Of a DNA stretch of 64,000 nt, positions 1 to 7,399 are shown piece after piece. The notes under the pieces are model-generated. The model worked only from the letters and a program-made list of their open reading frames with translations, was not told the DNA's origin and did no database searches. The position numbers and the translations under genes are program-made. The DNA is taken from assembly GCA_903905505.1 (NCBI GenBank), contig CAIVGL010000004.1:62001-126000 (forward strand), read 5' to 3'. The stretch is from an uncultured Bacteroidia bacterium (GTDB taxonomy: Bacteria; Bacteroidota; Bacteroidia; Bacteroidales; Prolixibacteraceae). Position 1 is the stretch's first letter. Each line of letters starts with the position of its first letter.

Positions 1-101
1 TCCTCAACAAGTGGTCCAGGACTAGACGCACAACCAAAATTGACCAATAGACTAACAACGAAAGAAATTAGCAACAAAGGGAAAGCCCGAAACTTATTCA
101 T
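1..101 (-). CDS. N-terminus of a lipoprotein (partial, runs off window)
   Basis: An ATG at 101 (minus strand) opens a frame that stays open to the window edge, giving 33 residues. These begin MNKFRAFP, continue as a hydrophobic stretch (LLLISFVVSLLV) and end in a lipobox-like NFGC followed by ASSPG. This is a typical type II signal peptide with the lipidated cysteine near residue 24. Nothing of the mature protein is visible, so no function can be given. It lies 133 bases beyond the end of the aldehyde dehydrogenase gene on the same strand. A perfect 15-base inverted repeat sits 4 bases before its start codon. Confidence 0.7.
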   Translation of the reverse strand, partial: MNKFRAFPLLLISFVVSLLVNFGCASSPGPLVE

Positions 102-105
102 AGGG

Positions 106-140
106 TATTTAATTATTTTTTTTGCAAAAATAATTAAATA
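106..140 (-). terminator. AT-rich perfect hairpin between the aldehyde dehydrogenase and the lipoprotein gene
   Basis: The arms TATTTAATTATTTTT (106-120) and AAAAATAATTAAATA (126-140) are exactly complementary around a 5-base loop. Read on the minus strand the second arm ends in a T-run, so it could terminate the amine cluster. Because it ends only 4 bases before the ATG at 101, it could instead occlude translation of the lipoprotein. A weaker inverted repeat (ATAACTTA at 143-150, TAAGTTAT at 173-180) lies next to it. Confidence 0.5.
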
Positions 141-234
141 CCAATAACTTACAAATGACTTAGTGAAGTATAAGTTATTTAGTATAAATTAATAAAACAG
201 CTAATTAGAATGATCGACTTACGTATCAAATAAT

Positions 235-1599
235 TCAACTTCGTAAATGATAGGCTTTGGGCTGAGTAAAGGTGCGTAAACCAACATGCGAGAGGGTACT
301 CCCAAAACCACTATGTTTGCGGCCACTCCAAGGCAGAGCAGCACTCACACGGTCGCAACAGTTCCAATAAGTCGTTCCAGCATTTAGCTGATTCATCAAT
401 GTTAACGCACGGTTTTCATCCGAGGTAAATACCGCTGCAGTAAGACCATATTGGGTATCATTCATGAACGACAAAGCCTCTTGATCACTCCTTACCTTCA
501 TAATTCCAATGATAGGTCCGAACGACTCCTCGCGCATAACCTCCATGGTATGGTTCACATCAACCAATACAGTAGGCTCAAAGAAGTTCCCCTCACCTGA
601 AACGATCTTCCCACCACAAAGCAGTTTCGCCCCTTTAGAAACAGCATCTTTCACCTGACTGGCAAGATAGGCTGGCTGCTCCTCGCGTGTTAAAGCGGCG
701 CAATAGACTCCTTCAGCAGTTGGACTGCCAAAACTATACGTCTTCACCTCCGCCACAAAAGCAGCCACATAAGCATCGTAGACGTTTTCATGCACATAAA
801 TACGCTCTACCGAGCAACAGCTCTGTCCGTTATTGTAAAATACACCATCAGCAGTATTCACCGCCACAGTATTAACATCAGCCACATCATCAGCCACATA
901 AAGTGGATCTTTACCACCCAGTTCGAGTCCGCAAGGCTTCATCTTCTGACTCACCTTTTCGTAAATCGATTTGCCCGTTGCATAAGATCCGGTGAAGAAA
1001 TAGCCGTCAAGGTCTGCCTCCAAAAGCAATTCTCCAACTTCCCTTGCTCCAATCGCAATCGTAAAAGCATCTTTTGGAACACCTGCTTGATGTAGGTATT
1101 TTTCAATCTGAAGACCAGTTAAAGTAGCCAGTTCAGAAGGTTTATAAACCACGCTATTCCCAGCTAAAAGGGCCGGAACAAATACGTTAGTCCCTACCAA
1201 ATAAGGGTAGTTCCAAGCCGATATATTACAAACCACACCAAGTGGCTCATAGACAATCTTCTCACGGGTAGCCCCTTCTGAAACCATCCACTCATCACTT
1301 AAATCGCTCAAGGCATTAGCCGTCAGCCATTCAATACGGGCACAGGCACCATTGACTTCATTGCGCGACTGCTGCAACGGTTTTCCAACTTCACTCGTTA
1401 AGATCGCGGCACACTCTTCGATATTTTGTTGAAGCAGACTAGCAAACTTTTGAATAATCGCAATCCGATCGGTAAGTGGTACTTGATTCCATTTTTGCTG
1501 ACCAATTCTCGCTTCATTAACCTTTTTATCAATACTTAACTTGTCGTCTTCAGAAACGGTTGTGATCACTTCGTGGGTTGCTGGGTTAATGATTTTCAT
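235..1599 (-). CDS. NAD(P)-dependent aldehyde dehydrogenase
   Basis: This is an aldehyde dehydrogenase of 454 residues, close to the usual family length. It has the Rossmann cofactor segments (ISAWNYP near 127-132, KPSELA near 153, FTGSYATG near 202), the general-base glutamate in LELGGK (Glu226) and the catalytic cysteine in GQSCCS (Cys261). The conserved EESFGP is near the C-terminal third. The start overlaps the upstream hydrolase stop by 4 bases, so the two are translationally coupled. From its neighbours it probably oxidises a gamma-glutamyl-aminoaldehyde to the acid: gamma-glutamyl-glycine if the amine is ethanolamine, gamma-glutamyl-GABA if it is putrescine. The dehydrogenase assignment is firm; the substrate is inferred only from context. 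Confidence 0.95.
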   Translation of the reverse strand: MKIINPATHEVITTVSEDDKLSIDKKVNEARIGQQKWNQVPLTDRIAIIQKFASLLQQNIEECAAILTSEVGKPLQQSRNEVNGACARIEWLTANALSDLSDEWMVSEGATREKIVYEPLGVVCNISAWNYPYLVGTNVFVPALLAGNSVVYKPSELATLTGLQIEKYLHQAGVPKDAFTIAIGAREVGELLLEADLDGYFFTGSYATGKSIYEKVSQKMKPCGLELGGKDPLYVADDVADVNTVAVNTADGVFYNNGQSCCSVERIYVHENVYDAYVAAFVAEVKTYSFGSPTAEGVYCAALTREEQPAYLASQVKDAVSKGAKLLCGGKIVSGEGNFFEPTVLVDVNHTMEVMREESFGPIIGIMKVRSDQEALSFMNDTQYGLTAAVFTSDENRALTLMNQLNAGTTYWNCCDRVSAALPWSGRKHSGFGSTLSHVGLRTFTQPKAYHLRS

Positions 1600-2300
1600 G
1601 ATTTAAATTTTAAGGCTTCCTCAAAAAACCAGGCTTTGAGATTTTGAGAAAGTGGATTTGTTTGTTTGTTTTCAATACGTTCGGGGTGCCACTGGACAGC
1701 TAACATAGGACTCTTATCTGCTTTATCTTTCCATTCGATCCCTTCAATAAGCTTATCATCGGAGTAACAACCAATAGAGAGCAGGTCTGAAATCTGCTCA
1801 ATAGCTTGATGATGCGCACTATTTACCTTGCCATTTGATATTCCGGAGACGGCTGCGAGCAAAGAGTCTTTTTGAAGTTCAACAGTGTGGATATAATCTA
1901 TTCCACCCATATTCCGATGGTTCTTCTCCCCTGCATGCTCCAAATCAACGATTAATGAGCCACCTAGGGCCACATTAATCAATTGCAAACCTCGGCAGAT
2001 ACCAAGAATTGGCATTTTTACAGCTTGTGCCTTGTTCAAAAGATCGAACTCAAATTCATCGCGACTTGTATTCCAAATCGCTGGTTGATTGGGATACGTT
2101 TTTAATGTTTGATCATAATAGGCAGGATCGATATCGATACCACCTGTTAGAAGCAGACCATGACATTTATCCAGATCTTCCAAGTTTTGCTTTTCCCACG
2201 AAAGGTCAATAATCTCAATGGAATCTGAGCCCTCGAGGATCCAAGCAGGATAATTTGGATATTTTGTTTCGGTAAAGCAAACTCCAATTGATAGTTTCAT
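1596..2300 (-). CDS. Class I glutamine amidotransferase-like gamma-glutamyl hydrolase (peptidase C26, PuuD-like)
   Basis: This 234-residue protein is a stand-alone class I amidotransferase domain. The nucleophile is Cys102 in GICRGLQ, and the HPE motif of the Cys-His-Glu triad is in QWHPE (His205, Glu207). The LLTGGIDIDP segment near residue 50 is typical of the PuuD/peptidase C26 group, which releases glutamate from gamma-glutamyl conjugates. It is therefore the likely last step of the cluster, splitting the oxidised gamma-glutamyl intermediate into glutamate plus an amino acid. It lies 9 bases downstream of the alcohol dehydrogenase and overlaps the aldehyde dehydrogenase start by 4 bases. 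There is no signal peptide, so it is cytoplasmic. Confidence 0.92.
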   Translation of the reverse strand: MKLSIGVCFTETKYPNYPAWILEGSDSIEIIDLSWEKQNLEDLDKCHGLLLTGGIDIDPAYYDQTLKTYPNQPAIWNTSRDEFEFDLLNKAQAVKMPILGICRGLQLINVALGGSLIVDLEHAGEKNHRNMGGIDYIHTVELQKDSLLAAVSGISNGKVNSAHHQAIEQISDLLSIGCYSDDKLIEGIEWKDKADKSPMLAVQWHPERIENKQTNPLSQNLKAWFFEEALKFKS

Positions 2301-2309
2301 GGTAGTCGA

Positions 2310-3449
2310 TTATAAGGCTTTCAGGTATAAAGCTTTGAAATCAGCTCGACTGACCGGTTTCGGATTATTTGGATGAGCAAAGTCAGCAAAGGCTAAATCT
2401 GCCAACGTCTCAATATGTTCAGTTTTCACCCCAATACCACCAAGAGTCTTCGGGATTCCCAACCGGTCGTTCAAATCAAATAGGTATTCAACTACCCCTT
2501 CACCGGTTTCATTTTTAATCCCTAATGCTTTAGCCATCCGAACAAATCGGTCCTCAAAACCTTCGATATTATAGTGCATGCCATAAGGCAAATTAACAGC
2601 ATTCGCTAGACCATGATGGGTATCCAATAAACTAGAGAGTGGATGTGCTAATGAATGCACTACGCCAAGTCCTTTTTGGAATGCAATAGCTCCCATCATG
2701 GAGGCCAACAACATATTCGATCGCGATTCGACATCTGGATTTTTCACAGCTTTTTCTATTGAAAGAGCGATCAATCGCATCCCTTCCAAAGCTATTCCGT
2801 CGCAAAGTGGATGGTAATTTTTAGCTAAGAAAGCTTCCATATTGTGTGTTAGGGCGTCCATGCCGGTTGCAGCAGTTATGAATGCTGGAAGGTCCATGGT
2901 CAAATTTGGATCGGCAAAGAGAATTTTCGCCAATAGCTTAGGCGAGAACAATATTTTTTTCTGATGTGTTTCGTCATCTGCAATGATGGCCGAACGACCC
3001 ACTTCGCTGCCAGTACCTGCAGTTGTTGGAACGGTGATAAATGGTGGAACATCGTTGGTTACATAAACATCACCACCGATAAGATCATCATATTTAAAGA
3101 GATCCTCACGATGATTGATCCGCAATAAGATCGCACGAGCCACATCAATAGCGGCTCCCCCACCAAGGCCGACAATACAATCACAATTCGCGTTATCATA
3201 AGCATCGGCACCCTTATAAACATCGCTTTTTACCGGGTTTTTGTGGATATCGTGAAATACAGTCGGCTGGATACCTGCCGCACTGAGGTCACTCAAGATT
3301 TGCTTAAAGAACCCTAATCCAGCAATGGTTGGATCTGTTGAGATCAAAGGTCTGGAGAGGTTGTTGTTTTTTAGGTAGGTCGGTAATTCAGCGATTACTC
3401 CCGCACCAAAACGGATGGTGGTTGGGAAATTAAATTGCGAGATTGACAT
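2310..3449 (-). CDS. Iron-containing (group III) alcohol dehydrogenase
   Basis: This group III alcohol dehydrogenase has 379 residues. The N-terminal half carries the dinucleotide-binding GGGAAIDVAR (about 96-105) and TTAGTGSEV (142-150). The metal ligands expected for the family are visible as Asp198 and His202 (GMDALTH), His265 (GVVHSLAH) and His279 (DTHHGLANA). The classical Puu polyamine pathway needs no alcohol dehydrogenase. Its place between the synthetase and the hydrolase therefore suggests that the glutamylated amine carries a hydroxyl group, as ethanolamine or alaninol does. It is the first gene after the 597-base repeat-rich gap and may be separated transcriptionally from the synthetase. 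Confidence 0.93.
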   Translation of the reverse strand: MSISQFNFPTTIRFGAGVIAELPTYLKNNNLSRPLISTDPTIAGLGFFKQILSDLSAAGIQPTVFHDIHKNPVKSDVYKGADAYDNANCDCIVGLGGGAAIDVARAILLRINHREDLFKYDDLIGGDVYVTNDVPPFITVPTTAGTGSEVGRSAIIADDETHQKKILFSPKLLAKILFADPNLTMDLPAFITAATGMDALTHNMEAFLAKNYHPLCDGIALEGMRLIALSIEKAVKNPDVESRSNMLLASMMGAIAFQKGLGVVHSLAHPLSSLLDTHHGLANAVNLPYGMHYNIEGFEDRFVRMAKALGIKNETGEGVVEYLFDLNDRLGIPKTLGGIGVKTEHIETLADLAFADFAHPNNPKPVSRADFKALYLKAL

Positions 3450-3554
3450 GATGAAAGTGATTTACTGTTTATTATACTCTTGTTATTTCTACTAAAATTA
3501 TTTCTTTTACTGGACTTAAGTGTATTAAGAGTTTAAAGTATCCATATTGAACCC

Positions 3555-4046
3555 ACTTCGGGGCTCCCTGTTTGTTTGAGCGACTAACTCTCAGTTTCAC
3601 TGAGAGTTATTTAAAATCACAGTCCTTCGGACTTTTACTCCCTTTAAACTGCAACTATTTAAAGTCATTCGGACTTTTACTCAAGTTCAACTGCGGCTAT
3701 TTAATTAATGTCCTTCAGACTTTTTCTCTAGTCAACTACAGCTATTTAAATTAAAGTCCTTCGGACTTTTTAGATGGTCGTAAAATACCGTTTTGTTTCC
3801 CAGTCGACAAACACTTTGGCAAACTAACGATCATAACAGGCATCCACATTTGAGATCTTTTAACTCCCAGTTCACTGAGAGTTAGTTGAAATCACAGTCC
3901 TTCGGACTTTTACTCCCTTTAAACTGCAACTATTTAAAGTCATTCGGACTTTTACTCAAGTTCAACTGCGGCTATTTAATTAATGTCCTTCAGACTTTTA
4001 CTATTGTTAAATGACAATCAACCAAATTAATATCCTTCGGACTTGA
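3555..4046. repeat. Tandem-duplicated 275-277 base segment made of short hairpins
   Basis: Two copies of one segment lie in the gap between the synthetase and the alcohol dehydrogenase. In both, a hairpin (CTCAGTTTCACTGAGAG at about 3590 in the first copy, a close variant at about 3866 in the second) is followed by several AGTCCTTCGGACTTTT hairpins alternating with TTTAAACTGCAACTATTT-like stretches. Matching points are 3620/3895 and 3790/4067, giving an offset of 275-277 bases. The short hairpins resemble REP-like repeats, and the same AGTCC-GGACT hairpin recurs (inverted) near 37950. No coding capacity is supported. Confidence 0.85.
3774..3832 (-). pseudogene. Remnant of the 3' end of a second glutamine-synthetase-like gene
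   Basis: Read on the minus strand, this stretch translates as FAKV-FVDWETKRYF. This is nearly the C-terminus of the intact synthetase at 4047-5396 (FAKVVTDWETKRYF), but it has an in-frame TAG where the glutamine before FAKV should be. Eighteen bases (CGTTTTGTTTCCCAGTCG) are identical to the intact gene end. It forms the upper end of the first duplicated unit. Either a whole second synthetase was deleted, leaving its tail, or only the gene end and its 3' region were duplicated. Confidence 0.75.
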
Positions 4047-5396
4047 TTAGATAATCTCGAAGTATCGTTTTGTTTCCCAGTCGGTAACCACCTTGGCAAA
4101 CTGACGCACTTCCCAGTCGCGGGTTTGGGTAAAATGGGTGACAAAAGTCTCTCCGAAGAGTTCTTTTGCTACAGCTGAGTTCTTCATATTCTGATTGGCC
4201 TCTTCAAGGCTTTTAGGGAATCGTCCGGTAGACTCATCGCGGTAGCCGTTGCCAGAGGTAGCATCTTGCAACTTTAGTTTATTTTTAATTCCATAAAGAC
4301 CAGCGGCCAGGCAAGCACTAAGAGCTAAATAGGGATTGGTATCGCTACCTACCACACGTGTTTCGAGACGGCATGATTTGCTGCCACCCGTTATAGCACG
4401 TAAAGCTACTGTCCGATTGTCGACACCCCAAGTGACGGTTGTTGGAGCCCAAGCCCCCTCAACGAGTCGCTTGTAAGAATTTATCGTTGGGGCGACCATC
4501 GGTAAGATATGTGGCAAGCAATAAAGTTGACCTGCGATATATTGATTCATCAGTTCACTCATCTGGTGTTTCCCTGACGCGTCATGAAAAATATTTGTAT
4601 TTTCCTTCCAAAGAGACTGATGCACATGGCCACTACAACCCGGCAGATTTTCGCTTACCTTAGCCATAAAGGTTGCCAAAACACCATGTTTATAAGCAAT
4701 CTCTTTTACGGAGGTTTTAAATAATATGGCATTATCAGCAGCCAAAAGCACATCGCTATAGGTTATGGCAGCTTCGTAAACGCCCGGGCCAGTTTCGGTA
4801 TGAAGTCCTTCCAAATGAATATCGAATTGTTTCATCTGATCGAAAAGTGCAGAAAAGAAGTCATTCCGAACGCTGCTTCTCAGGATAGAATAGCCGAACA
4901 TGCCGGGTGTCAGCGGTGTCAGATGACGACCCTCTTTTTCGGCAAATGTTTGCGGTGTTTCAGCAAAGTTAAACCACTCAAATTCCTGAGCACATTTTGC
5001 TTCAAATCCAGCATTAGAAAGATCACCAATAATTTTCCTAAGGAGTTGACGAGGACAGATTGATAAAGCTGCCCCTGAGGCATCAATAAATTCACCCAAG
5101 AAAAATGGCGTTCCATTCTCCCATGGGATCTTGCGAAAACTATCGAGACTTAATTTTACTTTAGCATCGGGATAGCCACTGTGCCAACCGGTGTAACTTG
5201 AATTATCGTAAGCAGCATCTGTCATATCCCATCCGAAGACCACATCGCAAAACCCGAGGTCTCCATGTGCAGAGGCAAGGAATTTCTCACTTGAGATATA
5301 TTTACCCCTTAAGACACCGTCGATATCGGCGACTGCTACTTTTACTCGGCCAGATTCGTGGCTACGGACATACGCAAAGATCTCTTCGTGGCTCAT
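4047..5396 (-). CDS. Glutamine-synthetase-fold gamma-glutamylamide synthetase
   Basis: This 449-residue protein has the glutamine-synthetase layout. An N-terminal beta-grasp domain includes ADIDGVLRGKY (about 23-33). The catalytic barrel carries EFEWF (138-142), HTETGPGVYE (199-208) and GCSGHVHQSLW (253-263). A C-terminal VEGAWAPTTV / VDNRTVALR block follows. The N-terminal DGVLRGK type is that of PuuA/GlnA4-like enzymes, which attach glutamate to amines rather than ammonia. It is coupled to the permease upstream by a 4-base overlap, so it probably traps an imported amine as its gamma-glutamyl amide at the cost of ATP. The amine is inferred to be ethanolamine from the permease and the alcohol dehydrogenase. 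Confidence 0.9.
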   Translation of the reverse strand: MSHEEIFAYVRSHESGRVKVAVADIDGVLRGKYISSEKFLASAHGDLGFCDVVFGWDMTDAAYDNSSYTGWHSGYPDAKVKLSLDSFRKIPWENGTPFFLGEFIDASGAALSICPRQLLRKIIGDLSNAGFEAKCAQEFEWFNFAETPQTFAEKEGRHLTPLTPGMFGYSILRSSVRNDFFSALFDQMKQFDIHLEGLHTETGPGVYEAAITYSDVLLAADNAILFKTSVKEIAYKHGVLATFMAKVSENLPGCSGHVHQSLWKENTNIFHDASGKHQMSELMNQYIAGQLYCLPHILPMVAPTINSYKRLVEGAWAPTTVTWGVDNRTVALRAITGGSKSCRLETRVVGSDTNPYLALSACLAAGLYGIKNKLKLQDATSGNGYRDESTGRFPKSLEEANQNMKNSAVAKELFGETFVTHFTQTRDWEVRQFAKVVTDWETKRYFEII

Positions 5397-6691
5397 TTTT
5401 TAAAGATTTTAAAAAGCAGATAAAAGAACAGCAAGATACCAAAATAATAGATAGCGAGAACACCATAAGCATAGCATAATGCAACAATGCAAACCAGTGA
5501 CAACACAAACGCCACAATGGGTGTAAAAGGATAAAAAGGGACCATGAAAGGTCTTTTAAGATGGGGCTCAGCCTTGCGCAATTTAAGCACCGAAAGCATT
5601 GACAAGGCATATAAGGATAGGGCTCCAAAGACAGAGATAATAATGATCTGATCTGTTTTGCCTGTACAAAGGATAAGAACTCCAATCATTGCATTAAAGA
5701 TTAAGGCATTGGCTGGGGTCTGAAACTTAGGATGAACTTTACCTAAGAAATGAGGTGCATTGCCAATCTTTCCAAATTCGAAGGTTGCACGTCCACTAGC
5801 AAGAAGTAATCCGTGGAAGGAAGCGACTAACCCAAAAAGTCCAATACCAATTAGCAGTTTATAAAACACATGATCCGTCGCAAAGATATGACCTAAAGCC
5901 ATCGGAAGTGGAGAATCGGAAGTGGCGCCGCTAGCTGCAAAAACAATGGATTCCCAGCCACCCACACCAATAGAGGCGATAAAGACAAGTACGCACAACA
6001 CCACCAAGGTTAGCAAGGCCCAACCAAACCCTTTGATGATATCTTTTTGAGGGTTTATCGTCTCTTCAGCGACATTGGCCACCCCTTCGATCCCTAAAAA
6101 AAACCAAATCGCAAAGGGGATAGCTGCAAATGCACCGGTCCAGCCATGAGGGAATGGGTTTTGTGTGAAATGAGAAGCAGAAAAATGGGGCAAGGTAAGT
6201 CCCGAGAATAATAGGAGCTCCCCTACGGCCAATATGGTTACGACCAATTCAAAGTTTGCAGCCGCGTTTATTCCATAGATATTTAAAGCGGTAAACAGTA
6301 GATAAACGACAATTGCGGAGAACAGCACAGGCACTTCAGGAAAGGCCAAATGAAAATAGGCTCCAATGGCAATTGCGATAGCCGGGGGTGCAAACACAAA
6401 CTCAATGATCTGGGCGAGGCCCGTAATAAATCCAATATCTTTTTTAAAAGCACGTTCGGCATAGTCATATGCACCTCCAGCCTTTGGTATGGCGCAGGCT
6501 AATTCGGCGTAAGAGAAGCTAAAACAGGAATAGAGGATTATCACCAACAGAGTTGCCATGGCCATACCCAGAGTTCCCCCTTTTTCGAGGCCCAGGTTCC
6601 ATCCGAAATACATCCCAGATATAACATATCCAACGCCCAAACCCCAGAGCAATAAAGGTGTTAATGTTCGTTTAAGTACTGCATGAGTCAT
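5393..6691 (-). CDS. APC-superfamily amine permease, ethanolamine-permease type
   Basis: This 432-residue integral membrane protein has about 12 hydrophobic segments and no signal peptide. The N-terminus (GVGYVISGMYFGWNLG, with a following AELACAIPKAGGAYDYAERAF) and the internal WFFLGIEGVANVAEE and NPQKDI segments match the amino acid/polyamine/organocation superfamily. By memory they most resemble the ethanolamine permease subgroup rather than putrescine (PuuP) permeases. It heads the amine cluster, and its stop overlaps the synthetase start by 4 bases. The APC assignment is firm; ethanolamine as substrate is likely but not proven. Confidence 0.88.
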   Translation of the reverse strand: MTHAVLKRTLTPLLLWGLGVGYVISGMYFGWNLGLEKGGTLGMAMATLLVIILYSCFSFSYAELACAIPKAGGAYDYAERAFKKDIGFITGLAQIIEFVFAPPAIAIAIGAYFHLAFPEVPVLFSAIVVYLLFTALNIYGINAAANFELVVTILAVGELLLFSGLTLPHFSASHFTQNPFPHGWTGAFAAIPFAIWFFLGIEGVANVAEETINPQKDIIKGFGWALLTLVVLCVLVFIASIGVGGWESIVFAASGATSDSPLPMALGHIFATDHVFYKLLIGIGLFGLVASFHGLLLASGRATFEFGKIGNAPHFLGKVHPKFQTPANALIFNAMIGVLILCTGKTDQIIIISVFGALSLYALSMLSVLKLRKAEPHLKRPFMVPFYPFTPIVAFVLSLVCIVALCYAYGVLAIYYFGILLFFYLLFKIFKK

Positions 6692-6751
6692 AGCTTTCGA
6701 TTTAATTTAGTGATAATTTTGAGTTTAAACCCCTATTTTATACCCTACCCC

Positions 6752-6759
6752 CAAAGATA
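6752..6759 (-). promoter_or_regulatory. Possible -7 element (TATCTTTG) upstream of the amine cluster
   Basis: Read on the minus strand, TATCTTTG matches the Bacteroidota -7 consensus TAnnTTTG, 60 bases before the permease start. No TTG at the right distance for a -33 element was found, so the call rests on one element. It may indicate an activator-dependent or alternative-sigma promoter. Confidence 0.4.
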
Positions 6760-6872
6760 GAATAGTTTTTTTTCATGGCTTAATCCTAAGCAAAATTTCT
6801 AAGTTAAGAAATGATTATAATCCAGGATAAAATGAAAAATCAACAATTTTAATAGCCTCCCGGGGGAAATAA

Positions 6873-6913
6873 AAATGGCTTTTTTCTAATACAGATTTAG
6901 AAAAAAGCCATTT
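6873..6913. terminator. Bidirectional terminator downstream of the small membrane protein
   Basis: The arms AAATGGCTTTTTTCTA (6873-6888) and TAGAAAAAAGCCATTT (6898-6913) are perfectly complementary around a 9-base loop, with T-runs available on both strands. It lies 21 bases beyond the stop of the 120-residue membrane protein and about 180 bases upstream of the permease. Confidence 0.75.
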
Positions 6914-6934
6914 AAAAAGGAGAAATCAGACGAA

Positions 6935-7297
6935 TTACTCGCCTGCAGCTTCTCTAGCTTTGCGAATTGCAATAAAGCTACGGATAAAATAAACCATACT
7001 AATAACGCAAGAGAGCATCTCGATTGAGATACGCCAAACAGCTGAACAATCGTCGCGGCCAATGGCACCTGATAATGGCTTGATAAATGCAATTATTAAT
7101 CCAAATGTCACCAAAACTGCCAGATGGGCGATCACGCGATTACCAGATTTTACGCCTCTAACAAAGCCGAGCAAAAGCACTCCAGCAAAAACAGGAATCA
7201 ACGCAGTTGGAGATGGAGTCTGTGAACCACAATATCCCATTAGTCCCAAGGTGATTAAAACAACAGCATTTAACATGCTTACAACATATACTTTCAT
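6935..7297 (-). CDS. Small integral membrane protein of unknown function
   Basis: This 120-residue protein has four hydrophobic segments, at about 5-20, 32-45, 57-72 and 85-107. It has a GYCGSQ-P motif after the first, a central RGVKSGNRV loop, and a charged tail ending RKAREAAGE. The fold looks like a small four-helix membrane protein of the kind often annotated as hypothetical in Bacteroidota. It appears monocistronic: it has its own promoter-like sequence upstream (7347-7381) and a strong terminator after it (6873-6913). I do not recognise a family and suggest no function. Confidence 0.8.
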   Translation of the reverse strand: MKVYVVSMLNAVVLITLGLMGYCGSQTPSPTALIPVFAGVLLLGFVRGVKSGNRVIAHLAVLVTFGLIIAFIKPLSGAIGRDDCSAVWRISIEMLSCVISMVYFIRSFIAIRKAREAAGE

Positions 7298-7346
7298 ACC
7301 TAAAAAATTAAAAGTTTTTTACTGAAATCGAAATTTTCGATTTACA

Positions 7347-7381
7347 CAAACATAACAATAACACCTGATAAAATGTTCCAA
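7347..7381 (-). promoter_or_regulatory. Candidate promoter of the small membrane protein gene
   Basis: On the minus strand TATGTTTG (7354 to 7347) matches the -7 consensus, and a TTG lies 24 bases upstream (7379-7381), slightly beyond the usual 17-23. An AT-rich dyad AAATCGAAA-T-TTTCGATTT lies at about 7325-7343, just downstream of the -7 element, where a repressor could bind. Confidence 0.45.
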
Positions 7382-7399
7382 TCAAAAATGGAATCGAAA

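Noticed and set aside
3572-3754. 60-codon open frame in the hairpin-rich gap
   Set aside because: It only reads through the AGTCCTTCGGACT repeats and the duplicated segment; there is no homology or start signal.
235-6691. Classical Puu putrescine pathway
   Set aside because: There is no amine oxidase or GABA aminotransferase, the permease resembles the ethanolamine type, and an alcohol dehydrogenase is present. Putrescine remains possible but fits less well.
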